Both the position numbers and the translations under genes were made by a program. DNA of 64,000 bases, taken from assembly GCA_036186865.1 (NCBI GenBank), contig AP025057.1, positions 26,949,258 through 27,013,257 of the forward strand, read 5' to 3'. Numbering within the stretch: position 1 is the first letter of the stretch; each line of letters starts with the position of its first letter. Positions 1 through 12,497 of this stretch are shown in pieces. The notes under the pieces are model-generated. The model ran no database searches. It saw nothing but the letters and a program-made list of their open reading frames with translations, and was not told the DNA's origin. The DNA comes from Eustoma russellianum (Eukaryota; Streptophyta; Magnoliopsida; Gentianales; Gentianaceae).

Positions 1-292
1 TTCCAGATTGACCATCTGAATCTTTTCATTTGTTTGAAGGGTCAAACGATCTTCTTTTTGTCTGATTTTTGGACAGAGTCTTGTTAACTCATTGAAGTTA
101 AATTCTGAAAAGTTTCATAATTTTTGGAGTTGTGTACAATTATTTGTGAATTTGTGAAAAACAGGTTCCGAATCTGAGGTGGTCTCAGATTCTGTTTTCA
201 AAGGGGATTTTAACAAAGGGTTGTAGTGTAATTTCCGCTAACCACTATTCACCCCCCTCTAGTGGTGTTTATTGCAGGTGCACGGTCCAACA
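1..292 (+). mobile_element. 3' end of a Copia (Sirevirus-type) LTR
   Basis: This stretch matches, block by block, the last ~290 bases of the two LTRs of the complete Copia element further right (ends at 28219 and 36438) and the reverse complement of the solo LTR starting at 58851. It ends in the same GGTCCAACA terminus. No primer-binding site follows, so it is the right end of a solo LTR or a 3' LTR whose body lies outside the window. It has no coding content. Confidence 0.9.
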
Positions 293-718
293 AAAATGAC
301 ATAATATTATAATAATATACAAGAGCTATATGTTAAGGCAGATAGTGATGATTAATCATATAATACATTTGTGTATTTTACTTATTTGATTAGTTGAGAA
401 GTAATTAATCATGTATGTTCTATACATATTTTAAAATATCTTGATTATTTCACACTCCTCTCGACACTAAAAATATTGTCTTAGTTTGACCTGCATATAA
501 TTTATCAAAGTCTAACTGCTTTGGTTACTCTTTCTATTCTATTATTCGATAAATCATGTAAGCGTTAATTGAAAAGGTAGTATAAAAACTTTGACTGCAA
601 TATTTACCTTTTTTAGAAAGCATACAATATTTATAAAACATAGGTTTTGAAATAAATTTTGTAGGCCTTTGTCGAATACTCTATAGTTTTTCCAAAATCA
701 TATAACTTTTGTACGTAT
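293..718. other. AT-rich spacer, nothing recognised
   Basis: About 430 bases of AT-rich sequence between the Copia LTR end and the next Gypsy LTR. I see no ORF, RNA gene or repeat structure. Confidence 0.6.
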
Positions 719-1428
719 TGTAGCACCCCGTTCCCGAACCTTAACTTCGGAAACAGTGCACTCGTTGTAGTCTACTACAAGAACTACAAGGCGTCATTCA
801 AACTTCTTACACGTCAGAAATAACGTAGATTTTGTTTTGCAGAAACTATATTTAAACAGTCGAATTCAATTTATAAATAGCCTCGATATGGAAATAAATA
901 AAATGTTTAAGGATGACGAAACCTGATACATCACAACAGAATTCTAAAAGTCTGACATGAATAAATATAAAGTCTATTAGAGTCCCTAAGCGGCTAATGT
1001 CGAGTCCCAAAAGTATCTCATAAAGCTCACTCGTCCCAGCTAGCTTGGTCTGACCCGTCCTCTACGAAAATATAATCAAATTATGCCTCACCTGTGGAAG
1101 TAACGGTAGTAGGGGTGAGTGATATGAATTCACGCGTAGGTTACTTGCTTTTTCCATAAAGGAATCATACTCACAAAAATGCATAAACGCATAAAGAAAA
1201 TAACCATTGAAGCGTAAGATAAACACACACTCACACAATCAAATGCAATGCGTAACTTCATGATGCATGCTCATCCTCACTACTGTGTCACATGCAAAAA
1301 TATTATTATCTCACACAAAATGCTCCTTTCTGTTCATGGTATACTATGCATGTCACGGGTCCTATCATACGATCTATTTCGTAGAGTCAACGTCCTGAAG
1401 TGTCACGCTCCATATCATGGAGTCAACG
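719..1428 (-). mobile_element. Truncated Gypsy LTR (minus orientation)
   Basis: It begins on the plus strand with TGTAGCACCCCGTTCCCGA, the same terminus as the Gypsy LTRs at 50321, 55390 and 63090 (TGTAGCGCCCC...), and shares their layout: a CTACAAGGCGTCA-like block, then a GTAGGGGTGAGTGAT block. It breaks off where the next LTR starts at about 1429. There is no PBS to its left, so it is a 3' LTR or a solo LTR remnant on the minus strand, diverged from the copies at 50-56 kb. Confidence 0.75.
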
Positions 1429-3213
1429 TGTTACGAACCAGAAAATTCCGTTATACCGTAAACATAATTACGTAGGTGTACGATTCATAAAAAATTTTTT
1501 GTATATCGATACATTAGCAAATATATAACTAATGTATGAGATTATACAATAAAACTTAAACTAAACTAGTTAGTAACAACTCAAGCCATTAGGATAAATT
1601 AAATCAAAAAGAAAATACATGACACAATAATTTTGTACAACTTAAATAAAAGAAAACAAAATGCATACATGAAAGAAAAGAAAATAAAAATGAAATAAAA
1701 AAGATGAAGACAACTTGTCTTATACTTTAGGAATTTAGCATAAACAATAAGCATGCTTAGGAATCTTATCATAAAACCCCATCCCTCAAACCCCTACTTG
1801 TCAAATTTTGTCCGCCACCCCATTCTCCCACTAGAATGGCCGGCCACCCTCAAGGAAAAGAGATATTCTCTCTTTCTTCAAACACTCCCACACTTCATCA
1901 TTTTATCTCCAACAAAAATACCCTTTCCCCTCCCTTCCAAGAAAACTTAAGTCTTCAACCCTCTTCCTTCCCCCTATTGGCCGAATTCTACCTTCACAAC
2001 ATGGAGAAGATTTTCTTCTCTTTTTTCACACCAACATCATTCAAACCAAGCTCCATGAACACTCAATCACTCAAGAGAGATTCAAGAAGGTTCTAGAATC
2101 TAGAATCAAAGGAAATCAAGTAATAACTTCATGAAGCTTAAGTTAAATTCTTATATCTAATTAGTTTCATAAGTTGCTTACTAACCCTCTTTTCTGGACT
2201 ACCAAACCGTGTATACATAGGAAGGAAGGAAGAAGATCTTTTTTCCAAACCAAGTGAAGGAATCACCATCTAAAGTGTAAGAAAAGTGTACCAAGACAAG
2301 TACTCTTCCTAGATCCTTCATGGATTTCCAAAGATTAAGTATTTATGTTTATAACATGTTGGATCATCATGTAGTATGTCAAGTTATTACCATAAGAGCA
2401 TGGAAAAATCTATGTTCTCAAGTTATGCACATATATATATGCACAATACATATAATCGGCATACCCCTCAAAAATGCATAAACTTTATGTAAAAATGAAA
2501 CAAAAGAAGATTATAGGAGATATATGAACAAAATAAAGAAAAGAAGAGAAGACATATGTAAAGTTAAGAAAGTGTACAAAGATTACAACTTTGGTATGTT
2601 GGTTTACATATTTTATAGAGATGATCATCAAGTATGCATTTCCTATGTGTTTTTAATTTTCATATGTTTTAAGATCATGTCTTTAACATCTTTATGCATG
2701 CATCATAAGCATGACTTATATACATGGTCTCAAGGGTTGTTTGATGATCATCATCTTCATGTATACACACACATATCACACTGCCAAGTGGCCTATTGGG
2801 TACTTCACTTGAGCTTCATCATTTCCATCTTCAAGATGTGTATTTATATGATGATTATGGTTCAAAAAGTACACTTTTTATGATTTCCATTATGTTTATG
2901 TTTATGTGTTTCCTTAAGGTTACAATTGTAGAATTAAGCAAAAAAGAAAGAAAGACAATATGTACATGTTGGGTATAGAAATGTACAACGCATAACATGT
3001 ATATATGAAAAGGAAGAAAAATGATATATGAATATGCATAACAATGGCCGAACTTTTGGCCATATAGACTTAATACAATAAAATGAAATGTGACATGTTA
3101 AAGAATATATATGAGTATAGTTACACATATGTATACACGACCCATTATGTGTATTAAAGATATAAATTACTTTACATAGATTATATATACACATATATAA
3201 GTGTATTACTATG

Positions 3214-3245
<32 letters not shown>

Positions 3246-4863
3246 ATGTATATATATATATGTATATATTTGGCATTAAGGCCATTTAAGAACCAAAATT
3301 ACTTAAGTTCCATGTCATGGACACTTATATGTATAATGTGCAATAATGAATAAAGTATGGTATAAGTTAGGTGTTTGTATGTGACAAGTTAAAGAGTTAG
3401 GGATTAAGTTTTCTAATTACCTAAGTGTTTAAATATGAATTGTATATAGAGAATACCAAATTTAGAAGGTGGTGTTGGATGGAAAAAGATGAAAAGGGAG
3501 TTGTTTTGTATGTCATGGCCGAACGGTCATCAATTGGGAGAAAAAGTGGTATTTTCTTAAGTTATGATATGTGAGATGCAAATATGTAAGTGATGTTTGA
3601 TGATAAGTTGTAGTATAACAAAAATACCCTCATATGACCGAGTCTCATGTTGCATGAAAATAAAGTTTGAAAAGTTGTTTTGTCGCATCGCATGTTTAAA
3701 ATTTTATAGACATGTGAATAATAAACACGAGACGAATGATTTCAATGACACACGTTATGTTATGTTATGACCATGTTATGTTATGTTGTACCACTGTCTT
3801 GACATCAGGATCGTAGTGGTAGGTGTCAGGGGCCCATATTTACGTTATGGCTAGTGTAACACCGGGTCTGGGACACGGGAACTCAGTCATAATGCGTCAC
3901 TGTTAGCACATGAATATATGTTCACGATGTTTATGTCATACATGTACTATATGGAGAATCATTCGATATGTCGTGTGTTATTATTCTTATGAAAATTGCT
4001 ATAGCAAACGATGAAAATGTTATATCTCCATGATTATGAAAATGTCATTTTATGCAAGTTATGAAAATCACATCATGTTTATGAAAAGTCATCTTATGAA
4101 AAATCATGTTATGAAAAGTCATGTCTTATGCATCATGTCATGATCATGTCCCTTAGGTGATGGTTAGAATATCTGTAAGATTATTATGCCGTAAGTTGAT
4201 TAAAGAAGACTATGCATGTAGATGTGATTATTATAAGTGATGACCTTAGCACAATATGGATTAGTACGCAAGCATAGATAGGTATGCTAGGGACATGCTG
4301 AAGAAGAACTTATGATTTCTACGGTATGATGTAAATTCTTATGTACTGTTTTATTCTTGTATCATGTCCATTATTGTAAACGGGGATGCGATTATTTATG
4401 TTTCTTATTATGATATTATGATCTGTCACCCCATCTTTCCATGCATGATCCCCATGACGTATCTAGTAGGATTACTTGCTGAGCGATTAAAAGTTGGCTA
4501 TCGCTCATACTTATCTTATCACATTTCAGATGACAAGGACCCTGACGCCTTGTTCATTGCGGAGGGACCCCGGCTAGAGTACCCGTGAGCTGAGATGTAG
4601 GCCGGAGCTATGTATTTGATGTGTTGAGCTTTATTTTATTGTGATATACTTAGACTATCTTGAGACATTGTACTTTATGATTTGTACACACCTGGACGAT
4701 TTGTATTATTATGCATGTCGTAAGTTTATCTTTATTTTTCTTTTGCTATATCGATTATGATTCATGCCGACATGCACATGTATGGTATCGACGCCTTGTA
4801 CTACTTGTAGTAGAGTACGGCGGGTGCACCGTGCCAAAACCTAGTTCCGGGCGGGACTCTACA
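1429..4863 (+). mobile_element. Long Gypsy 5' LTR (+)
   Basis: The right end is firm: ...GCGGGACTCTACA followed at once by a tRNA-Met-type PBS. The left end (TGTTACGAACC) is chosen because homology with the inverted copy at 41642-44539 fades there. It is about 3.4 kb, within the long-LTR range of Tekay/Del chromoviruses. It contains CT-rich blocks, TTCGGCCA-type motifs and TA/TG microsatellites (around 3210-3265). By eye the copy at 41.6-44.5 kb is roughly 85% similar. Small ORFs inside it have no recognisable product. Confidence 0.75.
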
Positions 4864-4864
4864 G

Positions 4865-4876
4865 TTGGTATCAGAG
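4865..4876 (+). other. Primer-binding site, initiator tRNA-Met type
   Basis: TTGGTATCAGAG lies one base after the LTR end. It complements the 3' end of plant initiator tRNA-Met and would prime minus-strand DNA synthesis. It fixes this LTR as a 5' LTR on the plus strand. Confidence 0.85.
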
Positions 4877-5144
4877 AAAAAGGCTCTAGATCAACAGTGG
4901 AAACAGTAAGGTGAACACTTAGAATCTAAGTGATGATTAGAACTTACGTTATGAACTTAGACCAAGAGTGATATCCTTGGATTATGATCCTTAGAATGGT
5001 TAGGGATAGCCATATAAAATCTTAAATTTTTCTTAAATTATTAAGAGCACAATTAAAAACCCTAATTTTAGAAATTATGAACTAAGTATGTAAACAAATT
5101 AATTTTACATGTAATTTATTACTAGTAATATTGCTTTCGATACG

Positions 5145-5785
5145 ATGTCTTCACGACCTAAAGGTAGACCGTGCGCTGACAAACCAGCACAGTTACCTCC
5201 TCCTCCTCCACCGTCACGGGTACCTCCGAAGGCACAGCTGGTTACACTGAGCCTACACCCCTACCTCCACATCAGCAGTATCAAGAAGATTTGCAGCAGG
5301 CCGTTCTGCTGGCCTCGGTTACACTTAGAATCTCAAGCCGTTCTGCTGGCCGTTCTGAGCCTACACCCCTACCCCCACCGCCGCCACCACCACCTCCACC
5401 TCCACTACAGCATGGTACTTGTTTCTTCTATGGAGGGCTGAAGAAGGCCCACATACCTAATTTTGAGGGCGGATATGATCCAGACATAGCCGAGAAATGG
5501 CTAAAGGAAGTGCAGAATAACTTTGAGCTGATTCAGGTACCCAAGGATGATAGCCCAAGTCATTAAGCCTTTTCTGACTGGTGAGGCCGATAAGTGGTGG
5601 ACTACTAATTTGCAGCATTTTGCATCTCCAGTTGCTTGGGAGCGATTCCTAAGAGAGTTCAGTAAGTTCTACATCCCACCATCAGTCACTTTGCAGAAGA
5701 TAGGGATGTTCGAGTCCATGATTCAGACGCCTGGTATGACAGTGGCGGATTGTGCCAACCGATTTACTACTCTAAGTGCACATAT
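5145..5785 (+). pseudogene. Gypsy gag fragment (Retrotrans_gag), broken
   Basis: Downstream of the LTR and PBS, the start at 5145 opens a proline-rich leader of repeated CCTCCTCC/CCACC codons. After frame changes comes a recognisable gag core: an IPNFEGGYDPD...AEKWL block at about 5450-5510, then EADKWW at about 5585 and a WERFLREF...YIPPS block to about 5690. This is the alpha-helical capsid region (PF03732 type) of plant Ty3/Gypsy elements. The frame breaks near 5400 and near 5555. The homology stops around 5785, where AT-rich sequence takes over; nucleocapsid, protease and pol are absent. A remnant, not a functional gene. Confidence 0.8.
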
Positions 5786-6189
5786 ATTTGCATGTATACC
5801 CCCATTTTATTACTATCTATCCATACTCATATATATATCCGTGCCCATACACGTGCATATATACTTGTAAGTATACCTCCATTTTATTATTATTATTTTC
5901 ATTTATTTATTTCTCCTGTTTTCTTTTTTCCTATTATTTATTTATTATATTTTATTCTTATAATTATTTATTGTCATATTTTATTTTCTTTTTCTGGCCA
6001 CACTATTTTTTTCTTTTTTATTTATTATTTACTTATTTATTACTGATTTGCTATTTTCTTAATTAATTATATTTATATTATATTTAATTATTTTTCTTTT
6101 TCTTTTTTCATTTTTCTCGCCCCTTTCCCTGTTTCTGGTCCGCGGCCCAGCCAGGATGCTCAGCCCGCGGTCCGCGGCCAGAACCTCTC
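5786..6189. other. AT-rich spacer with one GC-rich patch
   Basis: Mostly TTTATT/TATTTT low-complexity sequence. A diverged direct repeat (TATACCYCCATTTTATTA) occurs near 5798 and 5870. A GC patch at 6135-6185 contains GTCCGCGGCC twice and several CCGCGG sites. No gene is seen; the many short ORFs here are low-complexity. Confidence 0.5.
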
Positions 6190-7990
6190 TTGTTACGTCC
6201 GTTACTTCGATACGTCCTTATTATCGTAGTTACATAAGTATAAATTTTGCGCTTGCATTAAAACATACAAAATATCGATATGCAACGAAAATCAGTAACG
6301 AACTTTTACAACTACTTGAAAAATATAACATAAGACTAACATGTAACAACTTACAACCTAGTATAAACTAAAGCAAAAAAGAAAAGACATGACACAAGTA
6401 TTTTAGACTACTTAAATAAAAGGAAAAGAAATTACAACATAGAAGATATTTTGGAAGGAAAAAAAAGGGAAGATAAAATTTCAGCCATAAAGCCATAGGA
6501 CAAGATGGAAGGAAGACTTCTATGATTTCTTACAAGAAAGTCTTATTTTCTTAGCCTCTCCCAACCACTCGACTTCTTCCAATTTTTCTCATTTTCTCTC
6601 TTCCCTCTCTTGGCTGAAAATTACCTTTAATTATAGGACATTTTCTCTCTTTCTTCTACACTTCACATTCTACTACACTCTCAACATCTTCTTCTTCCTT
6701 CAAGCAAGAGAAAACAAGCCTCCAAGCCCCATCTTTACACCTTCTAGTCGAGAACTACACAAGGGGATAACAAGGTGTAGTTTTCTTCTCTTCATCTCAT
6801 CCTTTCACCCAACACATTAGCTAAAACATCCTCCCTATTTTGGACACCAAAACCATGAGCGTAAGGAAGTTAAGGAGCAAGAGAAAGCAAGGTAAGAACA
6901 CCATCTAAGCTAAGTTAATCTTCTTTCTTTTATCCATTTCTATGGTTACTCATAGACCTTCTCTTTTCGTGGTTCCAACTATGGCTACCTAAGGCATAAA
7001 GGAGAAAGTTTTTCTTCAAACCAAGTGAAGAAATCTTGACTTTTATTTAAAGGTTAAGTGATAAAGAAAAGTATTCTTTCTAGATCCTTTATGAATTTTC
7101 AAAGATCTAAGTATATGTGCTTATATAAAGTTAGATTATTCAAGATTTATGTTCAATGTTTTAGTAACAAGAATACGTAAAAGATATGTTCTTCAGTGAG
7201 GTATAAAGTGTGATATACAATATATATAGACTCGGCCATAGGGATGAAAAGATGACTTATACGCATGAATAAAATGAAATGAACACTCTTATGTAATATA
7301 TGTAAAAGTTAAAGAAAGAAAATGAAGAAATCAGATATGTTTAGGAAAGTGTACTAAGAAGATGGCTTTGATGTATTTGTTCGTGTATTTGTCCATGATC
7401 ATCATCATTATGTATTTTCTATGGTATGTGGGTTTCATATGTTATATGATCTTGTTTTTGTATGTTTATGTATGTATCATAAGCATGTCTAACATACTTG
7501 ATCATGAATGTTGTTTTTTGATTATCATCATTTCATTCTCATCCATGTATATACACAGTTTATGTGAGTGTATTTCTTTATTTGCATGGTTTCTATCACT
7601 TGGCATGTTTATAGATTTTATGATGATTTTGTAAGACTTTATGTTGATGGAAACTAATATGTATGTAATTGGTATAAATGTTCAAATCAAGATATAAGTA
7701 TAAAAGGTAAAGAAGAAAAAGATTCATGTGATATATACACATATATAACTTTCGGCCATAATGGTAAAAGAAGAGAAAGAATAAGTTTTATGACATGTAA
7801 TATATAAATATGTTGGATATGAACAGAAATAGTCAAAAGATTAAAATATAGACTAAAGAAATATGCTATATAAAAAGAAAAATAGAAATAGGTGTATAGA
7901 TACATATTCGGCCAAATGGCTACTCTTAACGTGTGTGTGTGTATATATATATATATAAGTATGTATGTATGTATATATATATATATATTT
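6190..7990 (+). mobile_element. Gypsy-type LTR (+), first segment, interrupted by LINE A
   Basis: The order of motifs follows the LTR at 1429-4863: a TGTAACAACTTACAACC block (~6340), CT-rich leader, TTCTTCAAACCAAGTGAAG (~7013), then TTCGGCCAT and microsatellite. It ends in TA/TG microsatellite at 7937-7990, where LINE A begins. The same LTR resumes at 21098 after three LINE insertions. It is diverged from the 1429 copy, and I cannot place its left end exactly. Confidence 0.6.
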
Positions 7991-8124
7991 TTATAAAAGG
8001 CAAAATTTTATTAATGTGTAAATGCCTCACTTATGGCGGAGGTAACCGTAATGCAACATTGTATATCATACGAAAACAAATAATGTAATGACGTGATGAT
8101 ATTTGTTCTCCAATCATATATGAT

Positions 8125-8205
8125 ATGCCGCATTAAAACCTTGCCAAGTAAAACCACCCTTGTGGATAAAACCTTGGCGAAGGAAAAAGCATACATATTT
8201 GTGTG
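8125..8205 (-). repeat. Conserved 3'-UTR block of LINE A with stem-loop potential
   Basis: On the minus strand: GCTTTTTCCTTCGCCAAGG, then CTTGGCAAGGTTTTAATGCG about 35 bases later, then GCATATCATATATGATTGG. CGCCAAG and CTTGGC(A) can pair as a stem. Closely similar blocks lie at 14145-14235 (LINE B) and 20475-20570 (LINE C). Conservation in three 3' UTRs suggests a role in RNA recognition or 3' processing; this is inference. Confidence 0.6.
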
Positions 8206-8644
8206 ATTTGAGGGTAAGCATGTAAGTACAGACACTGAATTAAATGACATCCAAAAGTATTCGATGTGGTGGCCGAAGATGCACTTGTGCAGCAGAGAGA
8301 ACAGCATGAAGTAGCGTATGAAGGTGGCTTCGTTAGGAGGCATGAATGGGCAGCAGCTGTGATGTTGTGTAGAACCAAGCAACAAATCTAAGCAAATCCG
8401 CATAATTGATAGTCCTCGACAGAAAACAGGTAAAGATGAATTAGTCTCCATAGATAGCAAAAAGAGTAGATAGAGCGTTATGTAATTCCAAAAGCATACC
8501 AATGTTGCCCGTAGTCCATAGACTGCGGGCAACCAAATAAATTGAATGCATGGTATGTGATAATGATGGCAGGGTAGAAGGCATACCAGTGTTGCCTGTA
8601 TGTGAATAATGCAGGCAACCAAACAACGAAACTGGCCATATATG

Positions 8645-11600
8645 TTATGTTCTGAGCGCATGTATGACACCATCTGTGTGATAGAATCCACGAGCCGAAT
8701 GTGGCAGTTGACTCGCCGATGTGAAAAGACGAGTAATTGGGTGCATACGAGCATGTTGGCACAAATAGTGTGCTACCATGTTAATCTCTCGAGGGATGTG
8801 ATGTAGCGTACTTCCGATGACGGTCAAAAGTTGAGTGAGTCGGGCGTATTCTGGCAATTCCTGAAGACTGATGTTAGGCAACTGTGTTAGTTGCTTGCAG
8901 TCTGTCTCAATAATGAGATGTCAATGAAGCAGTCCAAAGAACAATAAACTGTAGATAACAGCTTGCATCTCTGCGCGTAGTGGTGATAATATGGGTTGTC
9001 GAAAAGAAATGGCAGCTATTATCCAGCCATGGGAGTCTCACAGAATTGAACCTGCGGAAGCATGCGTTTGACCAGCAGAAGCATCCACGTTAAGTTTTAA
9101 TTTGCCAGGTGGTGGGAGTTCCCACTTCAACGGGAGGATATGCTTTGGGCGAAGGCGAGGGGAGAAGCCAGCATCAATGAGAGATGGCACGTATTGAGCC
9201 AATGACGTGCCAGAAAGAGATGTGGCCCAATCAAAGCATGTCTGTCTAGCTAAATGAAAAATTCTTGTCACTAGCAAATCTGCATCACCGTAGAAGTGAT
9301 TCGTATAGGTTCTCCTAATAGCCCAGCACAGCATTATGGGACCAATTACTCGGAAGTTCCTTTTTAAAGATTTGACAGAAGAAGATATCCACCATTGAAG
9401 CAAGTACTGGCGAATGTTTAGAACTTGAGGTAGCGGACCATCGAGTACGAAGAAAAGTTGCAACCAAGCCGGCTTAAAGTGAGGGCAAAGAAGAAACACA
9501 TGAACAAGAGTTGCGGAAGCACGTCGACATAAAGGACATATTGTAGGACAGCTGCAAGAAAAATGTTTTAGGTTGTCCTCCATTGGTAATGATGAATGTA
9601 GCAGCCTCCATATAAACATGCTAAGGTTGTAAGAACACCCCGCCACCAGATAAACTTGTGAGAGAACAGCTGAGCACGATGTGGGTGGATATCCTCATAT
9701 ACTTGTCGCAGCAAGAATTGACCTAAAGAGCTTGATCACCATACTGGATTGGGGTGATTTGATGTGAGCTGCAGACATAGAGAATGTATAGAACATATTC
9801 TTTTCCAGCTAGGAGAATCATAAATACGTGGTGTGTAATCCATCCGAGATCCGTAAAGTGCACACATATATGTCGTCCATAAGGATATGTGGGTATGGTA
9901 AGACCACCATAGCTTGCAGTCATAAGCGCGTTGTATAGATAAGAGATTACGGACTCCCCATCCACCCTCCATTTTCGGATAGCATAGGTTATCTAATGAA
10001 GTCCAGTGGTGTTTATCGCCCCATAGAAATGATGATATTTTCCTGTTAAGGGCGTGAATAACACTCTTGGGGAGGCGAGACTTCTAATAGGTGAAGTGGA
10101 ATAGCCGTTAAGACCGATTTTAGCAATGTGAGTCGACTTTCTGGTGACAACAAGCGACTAGCCCAGCCCGTTAGCTTTGCGTCAAAGTGCTGTAAAAGAG
10201 ATGTGTAGTAAGAAGCTCTATTGATCCCACGATAGAGGTAACATACCAAGTATTTAATGGGCAGCGTAGATGGTTGCATAGCCAAGACATGAGCAACATT
10301 TTGCACTTGGCTGGATGTCGTATAAGAACTCATAACAAACTGACTTTTGGAATAATTAACCAATTGTCCAGAGGCCTGCTGATAATCTTGTAAGAAAGAC
10401 TGGAACTTTGTCAAATTTTGTGTATACGCATTTAGAAAGATCAACAAATCATCTGCATAGGCTAGGTGTGATATTGGTGCCACGTGGCACGTTGCAAATC
10501 CTCGAATATGTTGAGACGCATATAATCTATTTAAACCACAACTGAAACCTTCAGAACAGAGGATAAATAAAAGAGAAGATAACGGATAACCTTGTTTGAC
10601 GCCATGTGAGGGCGAGAAGAAACCATAAGTTGCCCCATTGACAGCTATAGAGAGCTTGGAAAGACTCATGTTGTTCAGGATTATGTGTATGAATCGAGGA
10701 GCAAATCCAAATTTGAGCATTATGGCCTCTAAATATGACCAATTGACACGATCAAAGGCTTTGGCCATGTCGAGCTTGATCATTATATACCGGCATGGAC
10801 CTTCCGATCAAGCAAATGTGTCATCTCGTTTGCCATGATGACATGCTCGCTAATGTCATGTCCTTTTAAGAAACCAATTTGTTCCTGTGATATGATGTTG
10901 GGAAGAAAAGTATTCATTCGCGTAGCTATGATTCATGTGGTTACTTTGCTAATGAAATTGGAAAGACAAATAGGCCGGAAATCCGCATAGGTGATTGGCC
11001 GCGTCTTTTTCAGAATCAACGTTATAAGAGATGCTATCATAGCCTGTGGAGGAGGAACGCCGATGAAAACTTCTTGGACTGCAAGGATGACATCAAGATG
11101 AATAATATCCCAACATGTTCGATAAAACTGTCCATTGTATCCGTCTGGGCCTGCAGCACTGGTCGGACTTAAACTCCATACTGCTGTTTTAATTTCTGTT
11201 GTATCTGGAATAGCCATCAGCATATCATTATTATCTTGCGTGATCATCGAAGGGATGTGTTAAAGAAAATCAGCAACTTTTGTTACTGGTTCATGTGCAA
11301 AAAGATGCTTATAAAACGAAACCGCAGCATCTCCTAGCGCTGCATTATCCTGCAACAATTCATCGGAAGAATTTTTGAGCTCCCCAATATGTTGTCTTTG
11401 ATGCCTATCTTTAACAATTGCATGAAAGTAGGCTGTATTTGTCTCCCCTTCTGATATCCATTTAATTCTTGATTTTTGAGCCCAGTAAGATGTTTGTGCT
11501 TTTGTTGTCTGGATTAGTTGAGCCTGTGCTAAAGAAAGAGCGGAACGATTTGCAGGCGTGGGTTTAGCATCAAATTGTCTCTCAAGTCTTTGATAATTCG

Positions 11601-12497
11601 CTTCTGCCATTGCCACATTGTTGAAGATATTACCATATATATTTCGATTCCAACTGCGAAGGTCCTTCTTAAGCTTATTTAACTTCAAATATAATCCACG
11701 CATGCCACCGGACATAGGATATTGATTCCAATGTTCTTGTACAAAAGCCAAGAAATCTGGGTGTAATGCCGATGCATTGATGTAGCGAAAAGGAGTGTGA
11801 TGTCTTTCGTTTAATGTTGTACATTTAAGCAATAGCGGGGAATGATCCGATGTTGCCCGTGATAAATGTTGAACAGTCATATTGGAGAATAAGTTAGAGA
11901 ATGCAACAGTGAACAAGTACCTATCCAGTCGTCGCATAATTTTGCCTTGTCCAGTGCCCCGTGCCCAAGTATATGGAGAACCTCTGAATGGAATATCTTG
12001 TAATCCACAAACATCTACACACTGTTTAAAATCTTCCAAAAGACAGAGAGGAGGAGAGGAGCGACCTTTATGTTCATCAAGGGAAAGAAAGGTGTTGAAA
12101 TCACCACTTAATATCCGTGGCACTGTATTATTCCGAGAAAACTGGATCAGAGACTCCCATAAATGCCTACGTTCTGAAATATTATGTTTGCCATATACTA
12201 CAAACCATGCAAATGTCTGTTGCGTTGGACTGTAAACAAATGATAGATGTGAAGTTTGTGGCCCATGTTGCACATCAATTAAGCGCAATAGGGAAGCAGC
12301 CCAGAATATCCAAATATTACCTTGGCATGTTTCTAAAGCATTGGAAAACCTAGCTTCAGCCGATAAGAAGTAAGTTTTGAAGGGCGTTGTTTTGGCTCAA
12401 TGATTATCAGAATGTCTAACTGTGACTGACGTAACAAAGTTATTAGTCGTTGTAAAGATGTTCTAATACCTCCTACATTCCATGTTAGAGCATTCAT
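8645..12497 (-). pseudogene. LINE A ORF2 (endonuclease-RT-RNase H), broken
   Basis: The start at 12497 gives MNALTWNVGGI, the usual N terminus of the APE-type endonuclease; a stop follows after about 50 codons. Further endonuclease motifs are SGDFNTF (~12100) and SDHSPLLL (~11840). RT motifs in order: SAAGPDGYNGQFY (~11130), DMAKAFDRVNW (~10750), GVKQGYPLSSLLF (~10580) and the catalytic AYADDLL (~10450). A Cys/His region with CPLCRRA lies near 9530. RNase H motifs are LKLNVDAS (~9090), IETDCKQL (~8900) and HIPREINMVAH (~8795). Frameshifts and stops are scattered throughout, including between 10780 and 11250. Confidence 0.85.

Noticed and set aside
1753..2096. Overlapping ORFs (65 and 86 codons) near the start of the first long LTR
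   Set aside because: They lie in CT-rich LTR leader sequence, have no domain, and the inverted copy at 43.9-44.2 kb does not keep the same frames.
4865..4876. Strings resembling tRNA-Met sequence
   Set aside because: Only the ~12-base PBS complement is present at 4865, 28222, 41629 and 55376; no cloverleaf or full tRNA gene.
8011..8754. A 247-codon ORF at the LINE A 3' end
   Set aside because: It runs through the 3' UTR and the RNase H end in a different frame from ORF2. Similar strings (FSFAKVLSTRV...) recur because the UTR block is conserved as DNA.
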